Below are positions 51,004 through 60,117 of a DNA stretch of 64,000 bases, in pieces. The DNA is from Bacteroidota bacterium (GTDB lineage Bacteria > Bacteroidota > Ignavibacteria > Tepidaquicellales > Tepidaquicellaceae). The position numbers and the translations under genes were made by a program. The stretch covers positions 386,419 through 450,418 of the forward strand of contig JAFDZP010000002.1 in NCBI GenBank assembly GCA_018266835.1. The letters are read 5' to 3'. Each line of letters opens with the position of its first letter. The first letter of the stretch is position 1. Below the pieces are notes generated by a model, which worked only from the letters and a program-made list of their open reading frames with translations, did no database searches and was not told where the DNA came from.

Positions 51004-52707
51004 ATGAAACTTCTTAGATTTATTACATATTCAGATTTCAAATTTTGTAGAAATTATAAAAGAGCATCTCTTGATGTATTTTTAAAAAATATACCTAAGG
51101 CATATCTTCTTCAATTTACAGCTTCCTTAGGATATAGATTGCTTTATAGAGAAAATAGTTTTGATATAAATAATGATACACTAATAACACTTTTTTTTAA
51201 ACAAAAAAGGTTGTTAAAAAAATATTCTCGAGTCATAAATAAAATTCGGAAAGATGAGAAAATCGATGCAATCATTTTTACTCCTATAGCAAATCTTAAA
51301 ATTCAACAATATGCAATTTTCAAAGGAAACGAAAAGAAAAAATTGAAAATTACAAAAAAGATCTTAAGAAACTTATTTAAAGCATATTTATACATTAATG
51401 AAACTTATAATGAGAAAATGAACCAGACTGTAGAAAAGCTAGAAGACAAAAGTAGAATAAACAAATTAATATTTGGTTATGTTACAATGCTTTTCCCACA
51501 AATTGAATTAGTAAATTCTGATGTGTTAGATTCATATTGTCAGTTCTTCAAAGGAATTTTTTTCTTTAAATATTTAAGTGAGTCAAGCTTAAAAGATTTT
51601 ATTCCTCTATTTTTAAAATCAAAAGGATTTTCGACTTGGCCCGAATATATGAAAGTAGTTAATAGTATTAATATGTCTCAAACCAATTTAGATAAATATG
51701 TAAGTCAAGACAAAGCAACCTATATAATAACTTTTGCTACCGATCTAGAAAAAGAAATTAATTTTATGGCTAATTTAGATGTACGGTTGATAGATTTAAA
51801 AGATTACAAATATGATGATGATGATTTCAAAATATTAAGAAATTTTCCGGTTTTTAGATTAACTCAACATACTTTTGCTTTTTTAAATTTTAAATTATTC
51901 CAAGATAAGTTATTCCATAGTATACTGTTTGATTTTCACAAAATTTATAAAGAAACCAAAAAAAGCATATCTTTACCTAAATTTAAACAGCAATATTATT
52001 CCAAACATTTTATTGAAGAGTATTTATTAAGATATTTACTATTAAATTGTTTTCGTGGAAAATTTAATGTTAATAAAAGTACTGCTTATAATGATTTTGA
52101 GTGTTCAGATTATTACTTAGATAGTTTTAACAATTTAATTTTGATTGAATGCAAAGACATTCTGGTAAGTGAACAAATCAAAAATTCTTTTGATCCACCG
52201 TCAATAATTGAATATATAAATAAAATACTTGTAGAAGACAGTGGCGTAACACAAATAGTGAATGTTTTAAAAAAAATAGATTCAGGAAACTCCAGAGAAG
52301 TTCCTATTGATAACATTTTAAATAAATTTAATAAAGTTTTTGTATATCCTGTAATAATTTATACAGATAAAGCATTAGATTGCAATGGTATAAATTATCA
52401 TTTAAATTCAATTTTTATGAAAGAGATTGCAAAAATAAACTTCAATAAAATCGAAGTAAAAAATTTAATTCTTATCAATATTAATACATTTATTAAATAT
52501 TTTGAGTTATTTAAGAAAAAAAGATTTAATTTTTTGGATTACTTAAAAATTTATATTAAATATTTAAAAACGGATGATTCGGAATTGGCTGATTTTAATT
52601 CTATTTTCATCAGAGAGGTTGATAAGTTAAAAAAGAAAGTAAAAGTAACATACACACCTATTTTAGGAGAGTTTTGGAAAAATAATGATATTAAAATAGA
52701 TTTATAA
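51004..52707 (+). CDS. Orphan protein with PD-(D/E)XK-like motif
   Basis: 567 residues, unrecognised. It is much richer in AT (and in Lys, Asn, Ile, Phe) than its neighbours and is flanked by repeat-filled gaps, both signs of horizontal acquisition. Residues about 355-385 (NDFECSDYYLDSFNNLILIECKD) fit a PD-(D/E)XK nuclease core: an acidic residue before a strand, then I-E-C-K. The first 340 residues are helix-rich with no known domain. The last 150 may form a further helical domain. No restriction, modification or helicase partner is adjacent, so a stand-alone defence or DNA-processing role is a hypothesis. Confidence 0.65.
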   Translation: MKLLRFITYSDFKFCRNYKRASLDVFLKNIPKAYLLQFTASLGYRLLYRENSFDINNDTLITLFFKQKRLLKKYSRVINKIRKDEKIDAIIFTPIANLKIQQYAIFKGNEKKKLKITKKILRNLFKAYLYINETYNEKMNQTVEKLEDKSRINKLIFGYVTMLFPQIELVNSDVLDSYCQFFKGIFFFKYLSESSLKDFIPLFLKSKGFSTWPEYMKVVNSINMSQTNLDKYVSQDKATYIITFATDLEKEINFMANLDVRLIDLKDYKYDDDDFKILRNFPVFRLTQHTFAFLNFKLFQDKLFHSILFDFHKIYKETKKSISLPKFKQQYYSKHFIEEYLLRYLLLNCFRGKFNVNKSTAYNDFECSDYYLDSFNNLILIECKDILVSEQIKNSFDPPSIIEYINKILVEDSGVTQIVNVLKKIDSGNSREVPIDNILNKFNKVFVYPVIIYTDKALDCNGINYHLNSIFMKEIAKINFNKIEVKNLILININTFIKYFELFKKKRFNFLDYLKIYIKYLKTDDSELADFNSIFIREVDKLKKKVKVTYTPILGEFWKNNDIKIDL

Positions 52708-52776
52708 ACTTCCCCCTCTTTCTTCATTTAATTATTGATTATTTTTAAGTAAATTCAATCTTTTATATCCGAAATA

Positions 52777-53820
52777 TTGAACATAATTCTTATAACGGGA
52801 GGACCATCTGCCGAGCGCGATGTTGCCCTCTCTTCAAGCAGAAGTATATTAAAATCTTTAAGAGAACTCGGTCATAATGTAAAAGTTATTGACCCCGTCT
52901 ATGGCGATGAATCTGTAAGCGAAGAAAAAATTTTTGAAGATAAGGTCAGCGGTGAATATCCTTCAGCTGAAAAACTTCTTGAAATAAGACGAACAGCCGA
53001 TAGAAATATTTTACGATGCTTTAACTCTGATTTGTTTAATGATACAGATTTTGTTTTCTTAGGACTTCACGGAAAGTTCGGTGAGGACGGAAAGATACAG
53101 TCGCTGTTGGATTTGCGTCACATTAAATATACGGGTTCCGATTATTTTGCATCTGCGCTGGCATTTAATAAGGAAGTCGCGAAAATAATTTTCAGCAATA
53201 ATAATATCCCAACTCCGCGATGGATGTTCTCACTTTCAGAGGAAGAAGCGCTTAGCGAGGAATTTTTAAAGAAGATTATTAAACAATTAGGTTTTCCTAT
53301 CGTAGTTAAACCAGATGATGACGGCAGCAGTGTTGGCATAACAATTTTAAAGAACGAAAACGATTACGAAGCATATTCTATAGCAGTTCAGTTAGCATTT
53401 AACTACTCAGATAAAGTTCTTTTTGAAAAATATGTCGAGGGTAAAGAGTTAACGGTTAGCATCTTAGGAGATGAAGCATATCCTGTAGTTGAAATAAGAC
53501 CTAAGAACGGAATCTACGATTACGAGCATAAGTACACGAAAGGCATGACGGAATATTTCTGTCCGGCAGAATTAACAGAATCCGAAACGAAAAGAATTCA
53601 GCATCTTGCGCTGACTGCTCACAGAGCGCTTGGCTGCAAGGTATATTCGAGAGTGGACTTTCTGCAATCGAATTACGATAAAGAGTTTTATTGCTTAGAA
53701 GTAAATACATTGCCGGGCATGACAGAGACTTCGTTAGTCCCGAAATCTGCGAAGGCAAAGGGAATGGAGTTTACACAATTGATTGATAAGCTGATAAAGT
53801 TATCGGTGGAGAAGTATTAG
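52777..53820 (+). CDS. ddl: D-alanine--D-alanine ligase (second copy)
   Basis: 347 residues from a TTG start (NIILITGGPSAERDVALSSS). ATP-grasp motifs: LGLHGKFGEDGKIQSLLD, ALAFNKEVAKIIF, KPDDDGSSVGITI, FEKYVEGKELTVSIL, the omega loop YDYEHKYTKGMTEYFCPAEL with the Lys-Tyr pair of D-Ala-D-Ala enzymes, SRVDFL and LEVNTLPGMTETS. It differs clearly from the copy at 10014. One copy may serve under a particular growth state or use another second substrate, but the visible residues do not indicate D-lactate or D-serine use. No other cell-wall gene is adjacent except the FtsB-like gene downstream. Confidence 0.93.
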   Translation: MNIILITGGPSAERDVALSSSRSILKSLRELGHNVKVIDPVYGDESVSEEKIFEDKVSGEYPSAEKLLEIRRTADRNILRCFNSDLFNDTDFVFLGLHGKFGEDGKIQSLLDLRHIKYTGSDYFASALAFNKEVAKIIFSNNNIPTPRWMFSLSEEEALSEEFLKKIIKQLGFPIVVKPDDDGSSVGITILKNENDYEAYSIAVQLAFNYSDKVLFEKYVEGKELTVSILGDEAYPVVEIRPKNGIYDYEHKYTKGMTEYFCPAELTESETKRIQHLALTAHRALGCKVYSRVDFLQSNYDKEFYCLEVNTLPGMTETSLVPKSAKAKGMEFTQLIDKLIKLSVEKY

Positions 53821-53828
53821 AAACAAAA

Positions 53829-53942
53829 GTTTCCCCCTCCTTACTAAGGAGGGGGATTAAGGGGGCGGTTAAAGGTAAGAGCAAATTTTGTTTGCAAGTT
53901 CTCATTAACCCCTCCCTGTCCCTCCCCTTAGTAAGGGGAGGG
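53829..53942. repeat. CCCCTCC-type composite repeat, copy A
   Basis: It begins GTTTCCCCCTCCTTACTAAGGAGGGGG, continues through a conserved GGGCGGTTAAAGG...GAGCAA segment and ends with the hairpin CTCCCCTTAGTAAGGGGAG. A second copy with a changed inner part lies at 55454-55583. Confidence 0.75.
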
Positions 53943-54018
53943 AAGAAAGACATTTGAATGGATTCGTATCAAGTGCGGGACTACAACAGGGTTGTAAAAT
54001 AAATCTTCTTATCTTCTT

Positions 54019-54357
54019 ATGGAAACTAAACCTGAAAAAGACGGTTTGCTAAAAATCGTTATGAGGTTTATAAAGTACAACAAGAAAGTAGTCTTGTTTT
54101 TAATTGTTCTTGGAACGCTATTGGTATTTGCATCAATCGGGAACAAAGGATTGATTTCAAGACTTAGAATGGAAAGCGAACGCAAGGCGCTTGAAGTCCA
54201 GCTGAAAGAAGAGCAGCAAAAGACAAAGGACTTACAAAAAGATATTGAAGATTTAAAAAGCTCAGATAAAAAAATTGAACAGACTGCCCGCGAGAAATAC
54301 GGCATGACGAAAGAGAATGAGACCATCTACAAAATTTTAATCGACAGCACTAAATGA
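54019..54357 (+). CDS. FtsB/DivIC-family septum protein
   Basis: 112 residues. One membrane segment (about 24-42, VVLFLIVLGTLLVFASIG) is followed by a coiled coil (about 50-90) and the conserved end TAREKYGMTKENETIYKI typical of DivIC/FtsB. It belongs to the divisome complex with FtsL and FtsQ. It overlaps the M42 peptidase start by 4 bp (ATGA). Confidence 0.85.
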   Translation: METKPEKDGLLKIVMRFIKYNKKVVLFLIVLGTLLVFASIGNKGLISRLRMESERKALEVQLKEEQQKTKDLQKDIEDLKSSDKKIEQTAREKYGMTKENETIYKILIDSTK

Positions 54358-55364
54358 AAAATGTTGTAAGCACTTTAAAAGAAATTCTGGCAATACATTC
54401 ACCGACCGGCTACACAATTGAAGTTATAAATCATATTGAATCTCTTTTTAAGGATTCAAAGCTGCACATAAAAAAAACAAATAAGGGTTCGCTGCTTGTT
54501 TCGTTTACGGAAAATCCGGAGCTTGTTATTACAGGGCACATTGATACGCTCGGAGCAATGGTAAAGGAAATTAATAAAGACGGCACACTTGTAATTACTG
54601 AGCTTGGAAGCTATCCTTTGAATTCATTTGAAGGCGAGTATGTTACAATAAGAAACTCAAAAGGTAAATTTTTCAGAGGAACGTTTTTGCTGAACAATCC
54701 TGCTTCTCACGTAAACAGAAAAGTGGGAACCGATGCAAGGTCACTTGAAAATATGTCAGTCAGAATAGATGCTCTCGTATGCGATGATGAACAGGTTAGA
54801 AAATTAGGAATTGAAGTCGGCGATTTTATTTTTTACGATACAAGATTTGAAACAACAGATACGGGATTTGTGAAGTCAAGATTTTTAGATGACAAGGCAT
54901 GCGCAGCAGTAATGATTGAGCTGATTAAAGAATATGCGAAGTCAGGCAAAGCTAAGAATGTAGGATTTTATTTTTCGAATTATGAAGAAGTAGGGCACGG
55001 CTCATGCGTGGGCATTCCCTCTTCAACAAAGGAACTGCTTGTACTCGATATGGCTGTAGTGGGTGACGGATGCACAGGCCAGGAAGATGCTGTTTCGATT
55101 TGCGTGAAGGATTCATCGGGTCCTTATGATTTCACAGTAAATGAAAAACTTCGTAAGCTTGCGGAGAAAAATAAAATAAATCACGTAATAGATATATATC
55201 CCTATTACAACTCTGACGGAAGCGCAGCAGTGCGTTCCGGTTATGATGTTAAAGTAGGGTTAATCGGTCCCGGAGTATCAGCTTCGCACGGAGTAGAACG
55301 CACTCACGAAAAGGGACTTGAGGCAACATACAAACTAACAAAAGCATATATAGAAAATTTTTAA
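54354..55364 (+). CDS. M42-family metalloaminopeptidase
   Basis: 336 residues. Motifs: HSPTGYTIEV, VITGHIDTLGAMVKEI (first metal His-x-Asp), SRFLDDKACAAVMIELI (bridging Asp), NYEEVGHGS (catalytic and metal Glu), VGDG and ASHGVERTHEKGLEAT (terminal His ligand). This matches the FrvX/M42 group of large tetrahedral aminopeptidases, cytoplasmic. Coupled to the FtsB-like gene by a 4-bp overlap, which may reflect only operon economy. Confidence 0.92.
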   Translation: MKNVVSTLKEILAIHSPTGYTIEVINHIESLFKDSKLHIKKTNKGSLLVSFTENPELVITGHIDTLGAMVKEINKDGTLVITELGSYPLNSFEGEYVTIRNSKGKFFRGTFLLNNPASHVNRKVGTDARSLENMSVRIDALVCDDEQVRKLGIEVGDFIFYDTRFETTDTGFVKSRFLDDKACAAVMIELIKEYAKSGKAKNVGFYFSNYEEVGHGSCVGIPSSTKELLVLDMAVVGDGCTGQEDAVSICVKDSSGPYDFTVNEKLRKLAEKNKINHVIDIYPYYNSDGSAAVRSGYDVKVGLIGPGVSASHGVERTHEKGLEATYKLTKAYIENF

Positions 55365-55453
55365 AAGTTTTTCCACATTAAATTCAGATGACTCACCTTT
55401 ATTGTAAATATAAGGCCTGTCATCTTTTTTTATATAAGAAAAGTTTCGATAAT

Positions 55454-55583
55454 GTTTCCCCCTCCTTACTAAGGAGAGCTTGTCCCGCACTTGATGCGGG
55501 AGGGCGGTTAAAGGAAAGAGCAATTTTTGTCTGCAAGTTCCCATTAACCCCTCCCTGACCCTCCCCTTAGTAAGGGGAGGGGA
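55454..55583. repeat. CCCCTCC-type composite repeat, copy B
   Basis: Matches 53829-53942 at both ends and in the GGTTAAAGG...GAGCAA...TTGT.TGCAAGTTC and TTAACCCCTCCCTG segments. Where copy A has GGGGATTAAG it carries an extra hairpin CCCGCACTTGATGCGGG, itself similar to the TCCCGCTAAAGCGGGA hairpin at 56697-56712. Confidence 0.75.
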
Positions 55584-55612
55584 GAAGAACTTTATAAGTT
55601 AACCACCCCCTA

Positions 55613-55635
55613 CCCCCTCCTTGAAAAGGAGGGGG
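55613..55635. repeat. CCCCCTCCTT/AAGGAGGGGG palindrome
   Basis: Ten-bp arms with loop GAA; same arms as 50810-50832 but a different loop. Located about 50 bp upstream of trpS. Confidence 0.7.
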
Positions 55636-55682
55636 GTGAAAGACAATTTGTTTTGAAGGGGAACATGTATAAAAAAATTTAA

Positions 55683-56681
55683 ATGTCTGAACAAAAGAAA
55701 ATAATTTTATCTGGAATGAGGCCGACGGGAGCCCTGCACATTGGGCACTACGTAGGCGCGCTTGAAAACTGGATAACATTGCAGAATGATTATCAGAACT
55801 ATCATCTGATAGCTGATTATCATACGCTCACAACTTCTCTTGATACAGAGAATGTTTACAAAGATTCGATTGATATGGTAATTGACTGGATTGCATGCGG
55901 AATTGACCCGGAGAAGTCCCCTATTTTCAGACAGTCAAAAATAAAACAGCATACTGAGCTTCATCTGATTTTTTCTATGCTGATTACGAAGAATAGATTA
56001 GAAAAAAATCCTACACTGAAGGAACAGATACGTGATTTAAAAATGCAGTCTGTATCATATGGACATCTTGGCTACCCTGTATTGCAGTCAGCAGATATTT
56101 TATTGTACAAAGGTAATGCAGTTCCCGTCGGCGAAGACCAGGTGCCGCACGTAGAAATTACGAGACACATTGCAGAGCATTTTAATCAGGCATTTGAACT
56201 TAACGGAAAGAAAATTTTTCCGATACCTGAACCTAAGATTACGAAGTTTGCAAGACTGCCCGGACTTGACGGCAAGGCAAAGATGAGCAAGTCGCTCGGC
56301 AACGGAATTTTACTTTCAGATTCACATGATGAAATAAAAGCAAAGATGAAGAAGGCATTTACCGACCCGGCAAAGCTTAGAAAAGGCGACCCGGGTAATC
56401 CCGATATATGTTTAGTTTACTTGTATCATCAGAAATTTAATCCCGAAGAAGAGCCGGAAATAAGAGAAGGATGTCAAAGCGGAACTTTAGGGTGTTTTGA
56501 TTGTAAAATGAAGTGTGCGGATAAGATAGCAGGACACTTCGCGCCCGTCCGTGAAAAAAGAGCAGAGCTTGAAAAAGATTTAAGTAAAGTTCTTGAAATA
56601 GTTGAAGACGGTGAAACACGAGCAAGAAAAGTCGCAGAAGAAACGATGATTGAAGTAAGAGAAGCGATGAAATTCGGTTAG
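55683..56681 (+). CDS. trpS: Tryptophanyl-tRNA synthetase
   Basis: 332 residues, a class I synthetase: GMRPTGALHIGHYVGALENW with the HIGH box, LIADYHTLTT, YPVLQSADILLY, PVGEDQVPHVEITRHIA and the KMSKSLGN signature loop. Charges tRNA-Trp. Its C-terminal anticodon-binding region is complete (ends MIEVREAMKFG). Confidence 0.97.
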   Translation: MSEQKKIILSGMRPTGALHIGHYVGALENWITLQNDYQNYHLIADYHTLTTSLDTENVYKDSIDMVIDWIACGIDPEKSPIFRQSKIKQHTELHLIFSMLITKNRLEKNPTLKEQIRDLKMQSVSYGHLGYPVLQSADILLYKGNAVPVGEDQVPHVEITRHIAEHFNQAFELNGKKIFPIPEPKITKFARLPGLDGKAKMSKSLGNGILLSDSHDEIKAKMKKAFTDPAKLRKGDPGNPDICLVYLYHQKFNPEEEPEIREGCQSGTLGCFDCKMKCADKIAGHFAPVREKRAELEKDLSKVLEIVEDGETRARKVAEETMIEVREAMKFG

Positions 56682-56904
56682 TTTTAATTAACCACATCCC
56701 GCTAAAGCGGGACAGGAATTACACGGATTATTTTTACAGATTACACAGATTTTTTTAAAATATATTACAGATTTTGATTATACATAGATAGACTCTGTGT
56801 TCTTTGTGAGTAAAATCTGTGAAATCTGTGGTAAATTTAACAGAATTGTAATTTGATTTAGTATAAGCAATATTTGTTATTCCGCAGAAAATTTCCTTTG
56901 AAAA
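56682..56904. other. Gap upstream of uppS with ACAGATT repeats
   Basis: It contains a TCCCGCTAAAGCGGGA hairpin at 56697-56712 and several direct and inverted copies of ACACAGATT/AATCTGTG over 56716-56835. Likely holds the promoter for the envelope operon starting at 56905; none is obvious. Confidence 0.5.
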
Positions 56905-57681
56905 TTGGCTAAAAACGCAGAAAAAGATAAACAATTACAGGAAGAATTAAAGAAAAACGGCGAAATCCCCAAACATGTTGCAATCATTATGGACGGCAAC
57001 GGAAGATGGGCGAAATCAAAGGGCTATAACAGGGTGTTCGGGCATAAGGAAGGTGTTAATTCTGCAAGAGATATTGTTGAAGCATGCGTTGAGTTAGGCG
57101 GTATTAAATACCTGACTCTTTATACTTTCTCAACAGAAAACTGGAAGAGACCGAAGAATGAAGTTTCAGTCCTGATGACATTACTGATTAAAGCAATCAG
57201 AGGCGAGACAGAGAGGCTCCATCAAAACGGGGTAAGACTTATTGCATCGGGAAATCTTGCAACGCTTCCTGATAAAGTTATGGCCGAGCTGAACGACTGT
57301 ATGGAATATACAAAGCATAATAAAAGATTAACTCTCAATCTTGCTTTGAGTTATAGCGGAAGATGGGATATAGTTAATGCAGTTAAGAACATAGCAAAAG
57401 ATTACAAGAACGGAAAAATAACACAGACAGATATTAACGATGAATTATTTTCGGATTACCTTGTAACAAAATCAATTCCGGACCCTGATTTAATGATACG
57501 CACAGGCGGCGATTACAGGATAAGTAATTTTTTATTATGGCAGCTGGCCTACTCTGAAATTTATATAGATACAATTTACTGGCCGGATTTCAAAAGAAAC
57601 AGTTTTTACAAAGCAATAGCAGAATATCAAAAACGCGAACGAAGATTCGGTCTTGTAAGCGAACAAATACAAAAGAAATAA
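56905..57681 (+). CDS. uppS: Undecaprenyl diphosphate synthase
   Basis: 258 residues from a TTG start. Seen: HVAIIMDGNGRWAKSKGYNRVFGHKEGVNS (catalytic Asp, FPP site), LTLYTFSTENWKRPKNEV, NLALSYSGRWDI and PDLMIRTGGDYRISNFLLWQLAYSEIYI. It makes the C55 lipid carrier for peptidoglycan and O-antigen. It leads directly into bamA (10-bp gap), forming the uppS-bamA-skp-lpxD-lpxC/fabZ envelope operon. Confidence 0.96.
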   Translation: MAKNAEKDKQLQEELKKNGEIPKHVAIIMDGNGRWAKSKGYNRVFGHKEGVNSARDIVEACVELGGIKYLTLYTFSTENWKRPKNEVSVLMTLLIKAIRGETERLHQNGVRLIASGNLATLPDKVMAELNDCMEYTKHNKRLTLNLALSYSGRWDIVNAVKNIAKDYKNGKITQTDINDELFSDYLVTKSIPDPDLMIRTGGDYRISNFLLWQLAYSEIYIDTIYWPDFKRNSFYKAIAEYQKRERRFGLVSEQIQKK

Positions 57682-57691
57682 ACAAAACTTA

Positions 57692-60073
57692 ATGCTCAAC
57701 CACAGAAAAGTATTTTTATATTTATTATCGTTATTCATTTTTTCTTCCCTCTTATTTTCAGCTGAAAATATTTACTCGCAAACAGGCCCGCCTGTATATA
57801 AAATTGTAAGTATAAACACCAAGGGTAACAAAAATTACGATTCAAAAACAATTGTTTCATACACAGGTCTTCAGGTCGGACAGGAAATAGGAGTTCCGTC
57901 AGAAGAAACAAGAGATGCAGTAAAGAAGTTATGGAATCTCGGCTTATTTTCAGATATTAAAATTTACATAGATAAAAAATTCGGTACAGATGCTTACTTA
58001 GTTGTTGAAGTTGCAGAGTATCCAAGAATAGAATCTATAGAAATCACCGGCAACGATGATATGAGTACAAAGGATTTAGAATCCAAAATTAATTTAGTTA
58101 AGGGTGAAGTTATAACCGATCAGAAACTTAAAGATGTAGAATACAATCTCGGGAAATACTATGCAGATGAGGGTTATGCGCTTGCTACAATAAAGACCGA
58201 TATGCTTGTATCTGCCAGCAATGAAGCAAGAATAAGAGTAAAGATAAATGAGGGCAAGAGCTTAACAGTAAGAAATATCAATTTTCAGGGAAACACCATC
58301 AAGTCAGGTGACCTGAAAGATGCCATGAAGGAAACTTCCGAAAAAGTGTGGTGGAAATTCTGGGAAGGCGCTAAGTTTGATAAGAAAAAATTTGAAGAAG
58401 ATAAAAAATCCATTATTAATCTCTACAAAGAAAAAGGATACAAGGATGCAACTATAGTTGATAACGGGTTGAAGGACGAACTGAAGATAGATGCCGCAAA
58501 AGAAAATGTTAACATTTTAATTAAAATTGACGAGGGTAAAAAGTTTTATATAAACAACATAAAGTTTGAAGGAAATAAGCTATACAGTGATTCTCTTTTA
58601 AAAGGAAAGTTAGGCCTTAAAAAAGGTGACGTTTACAACATAAAAAAATTACAGCAGAATATTTTTAACAATGAGTCTGAAACAGACATTAGCTCAACAT
58701 ACCTCGATAACGGGTATCTTGCATTCAATGCTGATATAGACGAAAAAGTTGTCGGTGATAATAAAGTAGATTTAAAAATAAAAATAACTGAGAATAATCC
58801 TTTCAAATTTGGACTGGTAAACTTTGACGGCAACGATAAAACAAAAGATAAGGTTTTAAGAAGAGAATTGTACTCTATTCCCGGAGATTTTTTTACAAAG
58901 AGCTCTGTAAAAAGAAGTATGGAACAGTTAAGAGCGCTGAACTATTTCAATCCTGAAAAACTGAATTACGATATTTCTTTGGCAAACGATTCCACCGTGA
59001 ATATGAAATACATTGTTGAAGAACGTTCAAGCGACCAGTTCAATGCTTCAGTCGGTTACAGCGGAAGTTTTGGTATTACAGGTTCATTAGGACTTACATT
59101 TAATAACTTTGATATTGCAGAACCTCTTTCAGGCGGTGCCGGACAGATTTTAAACTTCAACTGGCAGTTTGGTGAAGGCGGTACTTACAGAACTTTCTCT
59201 ATCGGATTTACTGAACCTTGGCTTTACAATACACCCACATCACTCGGTGTGAATTTATATGATACGAGACAAAATTATTCGTATGACATCCGTGAAACAG
59301 GAGCATATGTAACAATAGGAAGAAGATTAAAATGGCCCGATGATTTCTTCAGAGTTGATTATCAGGTTAAGTATCAGAAAACAGATGTAATAAACGGTGA
59401 TAATTATTATCAGACAGGTGTAAGAGACCAGATTGCACTTAAACAGATTTTAACACGTTCATCTGTGTTTGATCCTGTCTTCCCTACTTCGGGTACAAAG
59501 TTTCAGTTATCGACTGAGTTATCAGGCGGACCTTTCTTACCAGGTAACACAGAATACATAAAAAATATTTTTACTATCGATGCATATGAAGCACTAACAC
59601 GAGACAGAAAATTAGTTTTATATTCAAACTTCAATTTCTCTTTTATTAATTCACTCGCAGACGATAAATATTTGCCGCCAACTGAAGTATTCTACATGGG
59701 CGGTAACGGTTTAACATACAACACAATTTCACTAAGAGGTTACGATGATAGAAACGTAGGACCAAAATCAACAAGCAATAGTCCTATCGGAGGTAAAGTC
59801 GCAGTAAAATACTCAGCAGAGTTAAGATACGCATTATCATTAGATCCTCTGCCGATTTTTATTCTTGCATTTGCTGATGCAGGTAACGTATGGGGAGATA
59901 TTAAAAAAACTGACCCGTTTGATTTAAGACGTTCAGTCGGATTTGGTACAAGACTTTTATTGCCGGCAGTTGGTTTGGTAGGATTTGACTTCGGTTACGG
60001 CTTTGACAGACTTATTGAAGACAAGCAGGACCCGAAATGGTTATTCCACTTCCAGTTTGGAAGAGGATTTTAA
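57692..60073 (+). CDS. bamA: Outer membrane protein assembly factor BamA
   Basis: 793 residues with a signal peptide (cut near YSQ, about residue 30). Five POTRA domains span about 35-435 (for example VVEVAEYPRIESIEITGNDD, VRNINFQGNT, FYINNIKFEGNKLY, KFGLVNFDGNDK), followed by an Omp85 barrel (about 440-793) with the LRGYDDRNVG motif (lid loop 6) and a Phe C-terminus (HFQFGRGF). It inserts beta-barrel proteins into the outer membrane. Neighbours are uppS and two skp/ompH chaperone genes. Confidence 0.96.
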   Translation: MLNHRKVFLYLLSLFIFSSLLFSAENIYSQTGPPVYKIVSINTKGNKNYDSKTIVSYTGLQVGQEIGVPSEETRDAVKKLWNLGLFSDIKIYIDKKFGTDAYLVVEVAEYPRIESIEITGNDDMSTKDLESKINLVKGEVITDQKLKDVEYNLGKYYADEGYALATIKTDMLVSASNEARIRVKINEGKSLTVRNINFQGNTIKSGDLKDAMKETSEKVWWKFWEGAKFDKKKFEEDKKSIINLYKEKGYKDATIVDNGLKDELKIDAAKENVNILIKIDEGKKFYINNIKFEGNKLYSDSLLKGKLGLKKGDVYNIKKLQQNIFNNESETDISSTYLDNGYLAFNADIDEKVVGDNKVDLKIKITENNPFKFGLVNFDGNDKTKDKVLRRELYSIPGDFFTKSSVKRSMEQLRALNYFNPEKLNYDISLANDSTVNMKYIVEERSSDQFNASVGYSGSFGITGSLGLTFNNFDIAEPLSGGAGQILNFNWQFGEGGTYRTFSIGFTEPWLYNTPTSLGVNLYDTRQNYSYDIRETGAYVTIGRRLKWPDDFFRVDYQVKYQKTDVINGDNYYQTGVRDQIALKQILTRSSVFDPVFPTSGTKFQLSTELSGGPFLPGNTEYIKNIFTIDAYEALTRDRKLVLYSNFNFSFINSLADDKYLPPTEVFYMGGNGLTYNTISLRGYDDRNVGPKSTSNSPIGGKVAVKYSAELRYALSLDPLPIFILAFADAGNVWGDIKKTDPFDLRRSVGFGTRLLLPAVGLVGFDFGYGFDRLIEDKQDPKWLFHFQFGRGF

Positions 60074-60117
60074 TTTTAATTTTAATAATTTAATAAATAC
60101 TTAAGGAGAATTATTCT

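Larger units (their letters stand above)
55365..55682. other. 318-bp gap filled by repeats
   Basis: Between the M42 peptidase and trpS. It contains composite repeat copy B (55454-55583) and the palindrome at 55613-55635; no gene is visible. The trpS promoter must lie here or be carried in from upstream. Confidence 0.5.

Noticed and set aside
53771..53953. Small minus-strand frame through the CCCCTCC repeat with a protein-like Pro/Leu pattern
   Set aside because: Proteins predicted from such palindromic repeats are artefacts; a parallel frame appears at the other copy near 55335-55779.
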